From: Rhodococcus sp. IITR03
Lineage (GTDB): Bacteria > Actinomycetota > Actinomycetes > Mycobacteriales > Mycobacteriaceae
Length of the DNA stretch: 33,747 nt
Reading direction: 5' to 3'
Assembly: GCA_001017865.1 (NCBI GenBank)
Contig: LATQ01000001.1
Span: 1,711,200-1,744,946 of the forward strand
Shown: piece after piece, positions 1-9,892 of the stretch
How the letters are laid out: each line of letters starts with the position of its first letter
Numbering within the stretch: position 1 is the first letter of the stretch
The notes under the pieces: generated by a model
The model's database searches: none
What the model was told of the DNA's origin: nothing
What the model saw: only the letters and a program-made list of their open reading frames with translations
Translations under genes and position numbers: made by a program

Positions 1-311
1 GGAGCCGCGCATCGTGGCGGGATGCCCGTCGCGGTCCACGACGACGCGGACGCGGCGCGGGATGCGGTCGCCGCGACCGCCACGTCCTACGCGGGAATGC
101 CCAGCTACCGGCGGTCCTGGAGGAGGCGGGCGCGAGTACCCCGGCGGACATCGCCATAGTCGGCGACGAGGAGTCGGTGCGCCGGCAGCTGCAGGGACTG
201 CTCGATGCGGGTGTCACCGACGTCTGGGCGGCAATCCTCCCTGTCGGCGACGATCCGCGTGCGTCGCTCCACCGCACCCGCACTCTCCTGAGTGCGCTCA
301 CCACCGAATAA
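1..311 (+). CDS. LLM-class F420-dependent oxidoreductase, 3' end only
   Basis: This is the C-terminal ~100 residues of a gene entering from the left; the stop is TAA at 309-311. Following the coding sense needs two frame changes, near 20 and near 114, each explained by one missing G. The restored protein contains VAVHDDADAARDAV, a SYAGMPSYRRVLEEAG stretch, then VGDEESVRRQL and DAGVTDVWAAILP, and ends in LLSALTTE. That helix plus 'GDE..V..QL..L.DAGVTD' tail is typical of luciferase-like monooxygenase-fold F420 enzymes. Such enzymes reduce or oxidise carbonyls or enones with coenzyme F420, and some lie in mycobacterial steroid regulons. The substrate cannot be read from this fragment. It converges on ipdC across the hairpin at 333-380. 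Confidence 0.7.
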   Translation, partial: SRASWRDARRGPRRRGRGAGCGRRDRHVLRGNAQLPAVLEEAGASTPADIAIVGDEESVRRQLQGLLDAGVTDVWAAILPVGDDPRASLHRTRTLLSALTTE

Positions 312-332
312 TGATTGCTGGAAACGAACGAA

Positions 333-380
333 ACCGGTGTTGTTGTCGATTCTTCGCGAGAAATCGACAACAACACCGGT
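333..380. terminator. Bidirectional hairpin terminator between the LLM gene and ipdC
   Basis: A perfect 19-bp stem (ACCGGTGTTGTTGTCGATT at 333-351 against its complement at 362-380) encloses a 10-nt loop. It lies between two convergent stops, TAA at 309-311 and TAG at 399-397, so it can serve both transcripts. Confidence 0.85.
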
Positions 381-396
381 CTCGATTCGGAGGGAA

Positions 397-1470
397 CTAG
401 GCCGACGACTCCGTCCGGCGCAGGGCCGAGAGGGCGTCGATGCGCTCGACGGCCTCGGCGACGACGCGATCGATCAGCTCCTGGCAGCTCGGCAGGTCGT
501 CGAGCATGCCGACGACCTGACCCGAGGCGAGCACACCGGCTTCGGTGTTGCCCTCCACGAGACCGGCCTTGAGGAGCATGGGGGTGTTGGCGGCATGATG
601 ATCTGCTGCCAGGTGCGGTCGCTCGCCTTCTTCATGGCGAGGCCGTCCTTGACGAGCGTCGACCACTTCATGCCCGTCATCGCCTTGAACTTCGTCGCGT
701 TCCGGGCGGCCGCGAGCAGTCCCTTCGCTAGGTGGACTTCTCGAGGCTGTTCACCAGGTCGGTGTTGAGCACCCGGTGCGGCATGCCGTCGACCTTGAGC
801 GAGACGGTGGTGTCCTGCAGACCACGTGCGAGGTACTGCTGCTTGACCGAATCGGGAACGGCGCTGTCGCTCGTGAGCAGGAACCGCGTGCCCATCGCGA
901 CACCGGCAGCACCGTAGGACAGCGCGGCCGCGAGCCCGCGACCGTCGAAGAAGCCACCGGCCGCGATGACCGGGATGTCGACGGCGTCGAGCACGCTCGG
1001 CAGCAGCAGCGTCGTCGCGACGGGACCGGTGTGGCCACCGCCCTCGCCACCTTGCACGATCACCGCGTCGGCACCCCACGAGGCGACCTTCACGGCATGC
1101 TTGGCGGCACCGATCGACGGGATCACGACGATGCCGTGATCCTTCAGCTTGGCGATCAGCTCCTTCTTCGGAGCGAGCGCGAATGACGCGACCTTGACCT
1201 TCTCGCGGATCAGCAGGTCGATGCGCTCGCCGGCGTCCGAAGCGTCGGCGCGCATGTTCACACCGAACGGCTTGTCGGTGAGCGACTTCGTCTTTGCCAC
1301 GGCCGCTTCGAGTTCGGGGTAGGTCATCGTCGCCGAGGCGAGGATGCCGAGGCCACCGGCGTTCGACGTCGCGGCGGTCAGCCGCGGGCCGGACACCCAG
1401 CCATGCCCGTCTGGACGATGGGGTGCTCGATGCCCACGAGCTCCGTCAGTGCTGTGCGCAGGGTGCTCAC
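397..1470 (-). CDS. ipdC: IpdC, flavoprotein of steroid ring C/D degradation
   Basis: IpdC belongs to the nitronate-monooxygenase/2-nitropropane-dioxygenase TIM-barrel flavoprotein family. It acts on CoA thioesters in the HIP (rings C/D) branch of steroid degradation. The restored protein is about 358 residues, matching mycobacterial Rv3553 (about 355). Recognisable segments are GIEHPIVQTGM at the N-terminus, NAGGLGILASATMT, DKPFGVN, VVIPSIGAAKHA, the FMN phosphate loop IVQGGEGGGHTGPVATTLLLP, VIAAGGFFDGRGLAAAL, GTRFLLTSDS, and NTPMLLKAGLVEGNTEAGV near the C-terminus. The GTG start at 1470 overlaps the ipdB stop (GTGA). Three frame breaks, near 1401, 730 and 600, each fit one lost base. It is the last gene of echA20-ipdA-ipdB-ipdC and is followed by the 333-380 terminator. 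Confidence 0.85.
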
Positions 1471-2224
1471 AGCGCAACCTCACGGTCGCGGAGTCCCTTG
1501 GGTCGATCACCTCTCGGATCAGACGCAGTTCCTCGGCGGTGGGTTCGCGGGTCACACCAGCCTCGTCGAGACCGGCGACCTCGAAGGACGTGTTCTCGGC
1601 GACGGTCGCGGCCTCGACACCCGGGTGCAGCGAGAGCGCCCGGAAGCTGTGGCCGGGGCCGCCGAAGTCGAAGACACCGAGATTGGTGACGACCCGCGCG
1701 ATGTCCAGGAAGCGGTACGCCGGGTTCTCGGGATCGACCTTGTCGTATCCGACACCAGAGACGATGTCGACCGTGTCGACGAAGACACGCGAGGAATGCT
1801 TGCCGACCCAGTAGCTGGTCGCATGGTTGATCGTGTTGCCGGGAGCGCCGCGCACACCGAACATCTGACGCGTCGGCTGCTGGAGCGGACCGAAGGCCGA
1901 CAGGTTCTGGTTGCCGTACCGGTCGATCTGGTTGGCGCCCATCACGACGTGGCGGCGACCCGACGCCACGACGTCGAACACCTTGCGGAACGGCATCCAA
2001 CCTTCGATCGGTGCCTTCGCGCCGAGGGCCGGGACCTCGGCGAGGATGAGTGCTTCACCGTCGGTGATCAACAGGTCGGGCTCGGTGGTGAGCTTGGCCA
2101 GGCGTGCGCCGATCTGCGGCAGTGTCGCCATCGGGCTCGCCATGATCTCGCCGGCACCCGAGAAGATGTCGGCGCATGCGATCGCGCAGTACTCGGCGCG
2201 GGTCACGGTCTCGGTGGTGGTCAT
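1467..2224 (-). CDS. ipdB: IpdB, beta subunit of the COCHEA-CoA ring-opening hydrolase
   Basis: IpdAB resembles type I CoA transferases but hydrolytically opens the last steroid ring (COCHEA-CoA). The restored IpdB is about 252 residues, close to Rv3552. It begins MTTTETVTRAEYCAIACADI and contains PDLLITDGEALILAE, GWMPFRKVFDVV, HVVMGANQIDRYGNQN, VRGAPGNTINHATSYWV and VFDFGGPGHSFRALSLHPGV. Its ATG at 2224 overlaps the ipdA stop as ATGA. One frame break near 1505 (a C lost from a CCCC run) otherwise joins ipdB to ipdC in one misleading open frame. The repaired end reads KGLRDREVAL and stops at 1467, overlapping the ipdC GTG. The overlaps imply tight translational coupling and stoichiometric subunits. 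Confidence 0.88.
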
Positions 2225-3098
2225 GCCTGCTCCTGTGCGAACTTCTGGACTGCGGCCTGGTAGTCGTCCTCGCTGCCCGAGAGGAAGCGGTCGACGAATG
2301 CCTGCCACGCCTCGGGGTCCTTGGCGGACTCGGCGTAGTGGCGCTGGAACTTCTCGTCGCGGCCGTAGCTGTCGCCCGCGAGAGTGAAGTGCGCCCCGTT
2401 CGGCGCTTCGACGATCCCGTCGACCATCATGCGGTTGAGCAGGAGTTGCTGGAGCGGAACCTCTTTCACGAGCTGCTCGGTCTCGACGATCTTCTCGACC
2501 GAGACGTAGCGCCGCTCGGCGGCCATGCAGTAGAGGTCGTCGAAGTACGGGTCGACACCCTGGTAGCCGGCGTTGCCGTGCTTGTCGCCGATGTTGAGGT
2601 GCACGAACGCAGCGTCGAGGTTCAGTGCCGGCATGGCGATGAGGGTCTCGGTGCCGTCCGGGCCGGGATACGGCGAGGTGACGGTCTTCAGTTCGCCTTC
2701 CCAGAAGTCGACGACGGCCGAGCCGAGTCCTGCGCGGATGGGCAGGAACGGCAGGCGTGCCGCGGCGGCTCGAGGCCGCACTTGATCATGCCCTCGTCCA
2801 TCTCGCGGGCGACGATCTCGCCGCCCGTGCGGGCCTTGGCGAACCACGGATCGTAGAACGGTGCCGAGTCGAGCGAGACGAATCCGTAGTAGGCCTTCTT
2901 CACCTTGCCCGCCGAGCACAGCAGGCCCAGGTCGGGGCCGCCGTAGGTGACGACGGTCAGATCCTTCACGTCCGAGCGGAGGATCGCCCGCACGAGGGCC
3001 ATGGGCTTGCGGCGCGACCCCCAGCCACCGAGGCCGATGGTCATTCCGCTGCGCAGCTCGCCGACCACGTCGTCGAGCGACATTCTCTTGTCACGCAT
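2221..3098 (-). CDS. ipdA: IpdA, alpha subunit of the COCHEA-CoA ring-opening hydrolase
   Basis: This is the partner of IpdB in opening the ring C remnant of steroid degradation. The restored length is 292 residues, the same as I recall for Rv3551. It starts MRDKRMSLDDVVGELRSGMT and contains TIGLGGWGSRRKPMALVRAI, LTVVTYGGPDLGLLCSAGKV, FVSLDSAPFYDPWF, EMDEGMIKCGLE, RLPFLPIRAGLG, NLDAAFVHLNIGDKHGNAGY and AERRYVSVEKIVETEQLVKE. One frame break near 2758, in a run of GCC triplets, fits one missing base. The ATG at 3098 follows echA20 by 30 bp. No ATG nearer echA20 is in frame. Confidence 0.88.
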
Positions 3099-3128
3099 GG
3101 TGTTCCGAACTCCTGGTGGTGTGAGGCG

Positions 3129-3889
3129 TCAGCTGTTGCTGCGCGGCTTTCCTGTTGCGACGAACTCGTCGCGGTGCTCGTCGGCGATGCCGGCGAGATT
3201 CAGCTCGAAGGTGAAACCCTGCTCGAGGCGGTAGCTCGTCTTCACGTCGACGGGGTCGATGCGGTTGATGGCTTCCTTCGCGCGGCGGATGACGCGGGTG
3301 TCCTTCGCGGCGATCGTCTCGGCGACCTCGCGTGCGGTGGCGTCCAGTTCGCTGCGCGGCACGACCTTGTACACCGAACCGAAGTGCTCGAGCTGCTGCG
3401 CGGTGACGTTCTGCGCCGTGTAGTAGAGGGTGCGCATCATGTGCTGAGGGACGAGGCGCGCGAGATGCGTTGCGGCGCCGAGCGCACCGCGGTCGACCTC
3501 GGGCAGACCGAAGACGGCGTCGTCGGAGGCGACGATGACGTCCGCGTTGCCGACGAGGCCGATGCCGCCTCCGACGCAGAAGCCGTTGACGGCGACGATC
3601 ACCGGTACCTCGCAGTCGTAGACGGCGGCGAATGCGGCGGCGCACCCGTGGTTGGCGGCGATCAGGGCGTCGAACCCTTCGGTGGCCTGCATTTCCTTGA
3701 TGTCCACACCCGCGTTGAAGCCTCTGCCTCGGCGCGCAGGATCACCGCGTGGGTGTCGAGACTGCGCCCGGCCGTGGTCACGGCCTCGGCCAGGTCGAAC
3801 CAGGCCTGTGAGGGAAGAGCGTTCACGGGCGGGAAGTCGACGGTGACCGTGGTGATACCGGCGCTGTCGGAGGTCGAGGTGATGCCCAT
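3129..3889 (-). CDS. echA20: EchA20, enoyl-CoA hydratase-fold ring-opening enzyme
   Basis: EchA20 is a crotonase-superfamily protein that in cholesterol degradation hydrolytically opens a ring of the HIP-derived CoA ester before IpdAB acts. The restored length is 253 residues. It has the crotonase pattern AGVDIKEM at the first oxyanion-hole segment, then VAVNGFCVGGGIGLVGNADV, the usual second oxyanion-hole loop, followed by FGLPEVDRGALGAATHLARL. One frame break near 3717 fits a missing G; adding it gives RAEAEGFNAGVDIK. The start is ATG 3889 with AGGAAC just upstream. It is the first gene of the minus-strand echA20-ipdABC operon, 26 bp from the edge of the KstR2-type operator, which suggests direct repression by KstR2. 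Confidence 0.85.
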
Positions 3890-3914
3890 GGCATGTTCCT
3901 AACGTCTGTACCGA

Positions 3915-3932
3915 ACCAAGCGATTGCTTGGT
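3915..3932. promoter_or_regulatory. KstR2-type operator in the echA20/fadA6 divergent promoter
   Basis: The 18-bp inverted repeat ACCAAGCGATTGCTTGGT has 7-bp arms around a 4-bp centre. It closely resembles the KstR2 consensus AnCAAGnnCTTGnT and contains two overlapping near-matches offset by four bases. It lies 26 bp from the echA20 start and 82 bp from fadA6. A 30-bp stretch around it (3908-3937) is repeated exactly at 30012-30041. Confidence 0.8.
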
Positions 3933-4013
3933 AAGTTAGCACAGGATAGCCGCCGGACCCAGAGGGTCGAAGGGTCGTAGGGTCGAAGTACGACCGAACA
4001 TCGAGGAGAGAAG

Positions 4014-5230
4014 ATGCCCGAAGCAGTAATCGTGTCCGCAGTACGGTCGCCGATCGGCCGAGCGCGTAAGGGCTCGCTCGCGTCGATCCGTCCGGACGAC
4101 CTCGCGACGCAGATGGTCGCCGCAGCGCTCGCGAAGGTTCCCGAGCTCGATCCCGCCGAGATCGACGACCTCATGCTCGGTTGCGGCCAGCCCGCAGGCC
4201 AGTCCGGCTTCAACATCGCGCGTGTCGTGGCGGTCCAGCTCGGCTACGACTTCCTGCCGGGTGTCACCGTCAACCGCTACTGCTCGTCGTCGCTGCAGAC
4301 CACCCGCATGGCGCTGCACGCCATCAAGGCCGGCGAGGGCGACGTGTTCGTCTCGGCCGGCGTCGAGTCGGTGTCGAGCTTCGTCACCGGCAACGCCGAC
4401 GGACTGCCGAATACGAAGAACCCGCTGTTCGACGACGCGCAGGCGCGCAGTGCGAAGCTCGCCGAGGGTGGCGTGGCGTGGACCGACCCGCGCAACGAAG
4501 GCCTGCTTCCGGACGTCTACCTCGGCATGGGGCAGACCGCCGAGAACGTCGCCTCGCACACCGGCATCTCCCGCGAGGACCAGGACCGCTGGGGCGTGCG
4601 TTCGCACAACCGGGCCGAGGAAGCCATCAAGAGCGGCTTCTTCGAGCGCGAGATCACCCCGGTGACCCTCGCCGACGGCACCGTCGTGTCCACCGACGAC
4701 GGTCCGCGTCCGGGCACCACCTACGAGGCGGTCAGCCAGCTGAAGCCGGTCTTCCGCCCCGACGGCACCGTGACCGCCGGCAACGCCTGCCCGCTCAACG
4801 ACGGTGCGGCCGCCTGGTGATCATGTCCGACACCAAGGCGAAAGAACTCGGGCTGACCCCGCTCGCACGTGTCGTCTCCACCGGTGTCTCGGGCCTGTCC
4901 CCGGAGATCATGGGCCTCGGACCGATCGACGCGACCCGCAAGGCTCTGGCCAACGCGAACATGGGAATCGACGACATCGACCTGTTCGAGATCAACGAGG
5001 CCTTCGCCGTCCAGGTCCTCGGTTCCGCTCGTGAACTCGGTATCGACGAGGACAAGCTCAACGTCAACGGCGGCGCGATCGCGCTCGGTCACCCCTTCGG
5101 AATGACCGGTGCCCGCATCACCACGACACTCATCAACAACCTGCGCACCCACGACAAGCAGTTCGGTGTCGAGACGATGTGCGTCGGTGGAGGCCAGGGC
5201 ATGGCGATGGTGCTCGAGCGGTTGAGCTGA
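4014..5230 (+). CDS. fadA6: FadA6, ring C/D thiolase
   Basis: FadA6 is a thiolase for the late ring C/D CoA esters of steroid degradation. The restored length is about 405 residues. It starts [20 protein letters not shown] and has the nucleophile Cys90 in [14 protein letters not shown]. The [16 protein letters not shown] loop carries the catalytic His and [11 protein letters not shown] carries the second Cys. EINEAF is also present. A single frame break at about 4814 fits a lost C in GCCGCC(C)TGGTG, restoring NDGAAALVIMSD. The ATG at 4014 has a GAGGAGAGA ribosome site. It is divergent from echA20 and shares the KstR2-type operator with it. The gene stands alone and ends at the 5248 hairpin. 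Confidence 0.87.
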
Positions 5231-5247
5231 GCCGACCCCGTTCGGGT

Positions 5248-5264
5248 GGGCCGGGCTCCGGCCC
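5248..5264. terminator. GC-rich hairpin between convergent fadA6 and the acyl-CoA synthetase
   Basis: GGGCCGG and CCGGCCC pair around a GCT loop, and the flanking GGGT/ACCC at 5244-5273 extend the fold imperfectly. It sits in the 72-bp gap between two convergent stops, so it can terminate both genes. Confidence 0.65.
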
Positions 5265-5302
5265 GGTCCACCCGGTGGCGCTCGTGAGGCGCAGGCGTGC
5301 GG

Positions 5303-6980
5303 TTACCAGGGTCCGGACGTGTCGCGCCATCCTTGCGGATGATCTTCCCAGTAGCGTTGCGCGGCAACAGGGAGGACGTCAGCGTCCACTGCGTCGGCAC
5401 CTTGAAGTATGCGAGATGCTCGGAAGCGAAAGTCGTCAATTCCTCGACGGTGACCGTGGAGCCTTCGACGAGCACGACCACCGCCGCCACCTCCTGACCC
5501 CATTCCGGGTGGGGAGCGCCGGTCACCATGCATTCGCGGACCGCCGGGTGCAGGGAGAGGACGCGTTCGACCTCCGACGGGTAGACATTTTCGCCGTTCT
5601 GGTGGATGAGGTCGGCGCGCCGGCCCACCAGACGCAGCCGGCCGTTCTCCACAACTCCGAAATCACCTGTGCGCAACCAGCGGTCGGGCGTGATCGCCTC
5701 GGCTGTCGCGGCTTCGTCGTCCCAGTAGCCGAGCATGACGAAGGGGCTGCGCACACACACCTCACCACGCGGCCGTCGGGCAGCCATGCGCCGGTCTGAT
5801 CCCGGATCTCGAGGCTCACCGTGATGATCGGCGCGCCCACCGTGCCGGGGAACTCCTCGAGTTCGGCGGCAGAGGCCACCGCGATCGACGTGCTGCACTC
5901 GGTGATGGTGTAGCTGTCGACCATGGCGTGCTTGCCGAACGGGAGCCGCTCGCGCAGACGCTGCTTGAACTCGGGTGTCGACGGTTCCGAGGACAGGGTG
6001 AAGCGTGTCAGCGAGGTCAGGTCGTATCTGTCGAGGTCTTCGTCCTCGAGCATCCGCGCCGCCATCGACGGCACGGCCATCCAATGGGTGACCTGCTCCG
6101 CTTCGATGAGTTCGAGCACGGGATGTACCCCGTACCATCCCTGATTCATCACCACGGTGCTGCCGGTGGCCAGGCGCGGCACGATCGTGTTGTGCAGGCT
6201 CGTGATGTGGAACAGCGAGGACGTCAGCAGATATCTGGAGTCCGACGGCACCGACCGGTCGTATGCAGCCCCGGTCCAGATCGTCGCGATCGCGTCGAGG
6301 TACCGGTGGTAGTCGACCACCGCCAGCAGATTCCGTTGCGAGTGCAACGCACCTTTGGGGTCGCCGCTCGTGCCCGAGGTGTACAGGAGAACGGCGGGAT
6401 CGTCCTCGGCGACCCGCGGCGGCGGCGGTTGCGCGCCGTCGAACTCCGCGACCAGCCGCGGTAGATCCTCCTCGATCGACAACACCACGGTCTGCGCACG
6501 ATCGATGCCGGCGACGGCCGCGGTACGCGGACCGTCGACGAACACCACCCGCGGTCGCGAATGGCGGATACCGAACTCCAGTTCCGGCTGGACCCACCAG
6601 GCGTTCAATCCCACCGAGATCGCGCCGAGGGCCTGTGTCGCCCAGAACGCGGTGACCCATTCGGGTCTGTTCGCCGACAGGATCGCCACGCGGTCGCCCG
6701 AGCGCACCCCGTACCGCTCGTGCAGGGCTGCGGCGAGGGCGTAGGACATGCGTGCGTTCTGGGCGAAGGTGATCCGGCGATCGGCGGTGACCAGGTACTC
6801 GCGGTCGCCCCAGACGAGGGACTGCGAGAGCAGATCCGCCACGGCGACGTCACGTTTACGCATGACGGGCATCGCGGTGCCCAGGACTTCCTGCACGACG
6901 ATCTCGAACTCGCCGCCGGGGCCGGTGAGGCGCGATACCAGCTGATCGAGGAAATGGGAGGGATCGGACGGGATGGTCAT
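5303..6980 (-). CDS. AMP-forming acyl-CoA synthetase, substrate unknown
   Basis: This ANL-superfamily ligase forms an acyl-adenylate and then a CoA thioester. The restored length is about 559 residues. It has the P-loop-like [24 protein letters not shown]-type ILSANRPEW early on, YTITECS in the A5 region, [20 protein letters not shown] (A7/A8) and [12 protein letters not shown] with the A10 lysine. Breaks near 5768 and 5333 fit single missing bases; the repaired C-terminus is [11 protein letters not shown] with TAA at 5303. ATG 6980 is preferred; an upstream GTG at 7007 is possible. It does not match remembered FadD3 in its core motifs, so I do not call it HIP-CoA ligase. The context suggests a steroid-acid or side-chain ligase. 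It is divergent from the MaoC gene. Confidence 0.7.
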
Positions 6981-7101
6981 CGCCTGTATCCACCGGTGTC
7001 CCTGCACGCTTCACGAACGTCCCCTCCTCCATCGAGTGCGTACCGCCAGAATCTCACGACAGGTCACCCCGACCTCGAATGTACCGGTGAGTGGGACGGG
7101 C

Positions 7102-7114
7102 GGTGACGGTCACC
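7102..7114. promoter_or_regulatory. GGTGA/TCACC dyad in the synthetase/MaoC divergent promoter
   Basis: GGTGACGGTCACC has perfect 6-bp arms around one base. It lies 101 bp before the MaoC gene and 122 bp from the synthetase start. A related dyad sits upstream of kshA (9788-9803). It is a candidate operator for a local regulator. The binding protein is unknown. Confidence 0.4.
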
Positions 7115-7214
7115 ACCGCTCTCCCTAGCCTGTGACCTGGGCGTCTGTGGAAAGCGAGGTCCTGTCTCCGTCGGGCCGCCGCCCGGCGCCCCCATGAGAA
7201 AGGACTGAGATCGA

Positions 7215-8022
7215 ATGACCGCAACGACGTCGACGCCCGCGCAGTGGCGAGGCCACGACCTGGGTGCCCGCACGGTCCGATACGACGAACGGGACGCGAT
7301 CCTGTACGCGCTCGCGGTGGGCGCCGGTGCGACGGACCTCGACCTCGTGTTCGAAGAGCGGCTGCGGGTACTGCCGACGTTCGCTCTGACGCTGGCCCAG
7401 TGGGCACCGGATGCGCTCGGTGCGCTCGGTGCCTTCGACACGTCCACCGCGCTCCACGGCTCCCAGAGCCTCGAGGTGCTCGCACCGTTGCCGCGTTCCG
7501 GGGAGATCGCGATGTCGGCGCGCGTCGGTGAGGTCTGGGACAAGGGCCGGGCGGCGGTGTTCGAGGTCGTCGTCGAGAGCGAGTTCTTCGTCGCGACCTG
7601 GTCGTTGTTCGCACCGGGAGCGGGAGGTTTCGGCGGCGAGCGCGGACCGTCGCGCCGCTGCGCCGGAGGGGGAGGCCGACCTGGTCGGCACGCTCACCAC
7701 CCACGCCGACCAGGCCGCGCTCTACCGGGCTGACCGGCGACCGGCACCACATCCACATCGATCCCGAGGCCGCAGCGCGAATCGGACAGCCCCGCCCGAT
7801 CCTGCACGGACTGTGCACGCTCGCCGCCGCGACGCTGCCCCTGGCCGACATGCTCGGAGCGCACCCGCTGATCTGACGATGCTGTTCGGGCGGTTCGCGG
7901 CCCCCGTCTTCCCGGGCGATGCGGCACAGGTCCGCGCCTGGGGTGACGCAGCGGATGCCCGCTTCGACGTCGTCACGGAGACCGGCGCCGTTCTGTCCGG
8001 CGGTCGCGCCGCTTTCGCTTGA
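7215..8022 (+). CDS. Double hot-dog MaoC-family enoyl-CoA hydratase
   Basis: This is an R-specific enoyl-CoA hydratase of the MaoC / 17beta-HSD type 4 hydratase-2 family, which hydrates the steroid enoyl-CoA during side-chain beta-oxidation. The N-terminal half (about 1-135) is the degenerate hot-dog. The C-terminal half holds the hydratase-2 motif YRLTGDRHHIHIDPEAA, followed by PILHGLCTLA. The usual motif has Asn where this has the first His of 'RHH', a possible variation. Three frame disturbances occur, near 7660, 7729 and 7875. The one at 7729 looks like an extra G rather than a lost one. The start is ATG 7215 with AAAGGA upstream; the stop is TGA at 8022. The FadD17-like gene follows 26 bp later, so ligase and hydratase are probably co-transcribed. 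Confidence 0.72.
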
Positions 8023-8048
8023 TCGCCACAACCGTCTGGAGGAAAGAC

Positions 8049-9694
8049 TTGGACACGTTCGCAGAAGTAGTGCGCGCTCGTCACGGTGACCCGAAGGTGG
8101 GGTTGCGTTTCGAGGACCAGCAGTGGACCTGGGGCGAGGTGGTCCAGGAAAGTGCCGATCGTGCCGCCGCGATCGTGGCGACCGTGCCCGCCCCGGCAGA
8201 TCGGCAGCGTCATATCGGGATACTTCTCGAGAACGTCCCGGATTTCGTGTTCTGGATCGGTGCGGGCGCTCTGGCCGGGGCGGCCGTGGTGGGTATCAAC
8301 GCCAGCCGTAGCGGTCCGGAGATCGCCCGGGACATCCGGCACGCGGATATCGACCTCGTGGTCACCGAGTCCCGCCTCGCCCATCTCCTCGAGGGCACCG
8401 ACCACGGGTTGCCCGCCGACAGGATCTACGACATCGACGACGCGCGGTACGGGCAGTTCCTCGAGCCGTTCCGCGGCGCGGACCTGCCGGGGACCATCCC
8501 GTCCGCCGACGACATCGCGCTGCTGCTGTTCAGTTCCGGGTCCACCGGTGCCCCGAAGGCCGTCATCGTCGGTCAGGGACGATTCGCCCGACTCCTCGGG
8601 CCGCTGACCGAGCGTGTGCGCATGCGCGAGGATTCGGTGGCCTATCTGTGCATGCCGCTCTTCCACGGGAACGCGCTCATGCTCAACCTCGGCACGGCCA
8701 TGCATGCCGGCGCGACCGTCTGTCTGATCCGGAAGTTCTCGGCGAGCAGATTCGCCTCCGACGTCCACCGTTACGGCGCCACCTTCGTCAATTATGTCGG
8801 ACGCGCCTGTCGTACATCCTGAGTCGGCCGGAGGACCCCCGTGACCGCGCGAGCACCCTCGAACTCGCGTTCGGCACCGAGGCGTCCGAAGCCGACGTGG
8901 CCCGCTTCTCCGAACGCTTCGGCTGCACGGTCGTCGAGGGTTACGGCATGAGCGAAGGTGTCTTCCGCATCAACCGCACCCCCGACACTCCGACCGGATC
9001 GCTCGGCGTCGCCGTCGGAGGTGTCGACGTCCGGATCCTCGACGAGGACACGGGGCAGGAGTGCCCTCGCGCCCGTTTCGACGAGACCGGTCGTCTCCTC
9101 AACAGTGACGCCGTCGGTCAGATCGTCGCGTGTGGTGCCGCCCACACCTTCGAGGGCTACTACAAGAATCCCGAGGCGATGGCCGACCGGGTCAAGGGCG
9201 ACGATTTCTGGTCGGGGGACCTCGGGTACCGCGACGAGAACGGCTTCTTCTACTTCGCCGGAAGATCCTCCGACTGGCTTCGCGTGGACAGCGAGAACTT
9301 CTCCGCCACCCCGGTCGAGCGCATCATCCTGCGGGTGCCGGGCGTTCTGTCCGCCCCGGTCTTCGCCGTGCCCGATCCCACGACCGGAGATCAGGTCATG
9401 TGCGCCGTCGAACTCGAGCCCGGTGCGGAGTTCGATCCGGTGGTCTTCGGGGCGACCCTCGCCGAGCAGCCCGACATGGGTGACAAGTGGTGGCCGCGAT
9501 TCGTGCGCGTCACCGACCGGATCCCGCTGACGGGGAGCAACAAGGTGAACAAGGCTCCGTTGCGGGCGGTCGCGTGGAACACCTCCGACACGGTCTACGT
9601 GCGTGTCGGACGGACCTCCGAGTACGTGCTGCTCGACGACGCGGAACGCGCACGCATCGAGAAGGAGTTCGTCGCCAACGGCCGAGCGGCCTGA
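8049..9694 (+). CDS. FadD17-like steroid side-chain CoA ligase
   Basis: This AMP-forming ligase resembles FadD17 and related actinobacterial steroid CoA ligases, which activate side-chain carboxylates. The restored length is 548 residues. Motifs are IALLLFSSGSTGAPKAVIVG (A3), YLCMPLFHGNALMLN, VEGYGMSEGVFRINRTPDTP (A5), FWSGDLGYRDENGFFYFAGR (A7/A8) and LTGSNKVNKAPLR at the A10 position with its lysine. FVNYVGRALSYIL across the break at about 8805 (a lost C) matches the FadD17-type 'NYVGKPLSYVL'. I place the start at TTG 8049, six bases after a GGAGG site; no ATG or GTG is better placed. Co-directional with the MaoC hydratase and kshA. FadD17, FadD19 and the bile-acid Cas ligases cannot be told apart by eye. 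Confidence 0.72.
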
Positions 9695-9787
9695 TGCCGA
9701 CCGCCGAGCCTGCCCCGGTTGCGTGATCGCGACCCGGCGCGGTCTCAGGACGGCGGAAGGTCTCGACCAGTGAGATGTCCTCATCAG

Positions 9788-9803
9788 GGTGATACCGATC
9801 ACC
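9788..9803. promoter_or_regulatory. GGTGAT-4-ATCACC dyad upstream of kshA
   Basis: GGTGATACCGATCACC has perfect 6-bp arms around ACCG and lies 90 bp before the kshA GTG. The 198-bp gap after the ligase gene contains no other gene, so kshA probably has its own promoter here. The dyad resembles the one at 7102-7114. Confidence 0.45.
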
Positions 9804-9892
9804 TAGCGTTTCGGTCGTATCGCGACGGAATGCTCCAGCGGACTCCGCCGCCTGACCTCCTCAACGCTTCCCTCCCGAAAGGACGGACGACC

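Noticed and set aside
333..380. The 19-bp inverted repeat as a repeat unit of a CRISPR or integron site
   Set aside because: It is single-copy and sits between two convergent stops, as expected for a terminator.
728..2308. A single 526-residue open frame joining ipdB and ipdC
   Set aside because: It results from two lost bases (near 1505 and 1401). Repair gives separate genes with a GTGA overlap at 1467-1470 and normal lengths.
5303..6980. Calling the leftward ligase FadD3 because it neighbours fadA6
   Set aside because: Its core motifs ([21 protein letters not shown]) and its overall sequence do not follow remembered FadD3.
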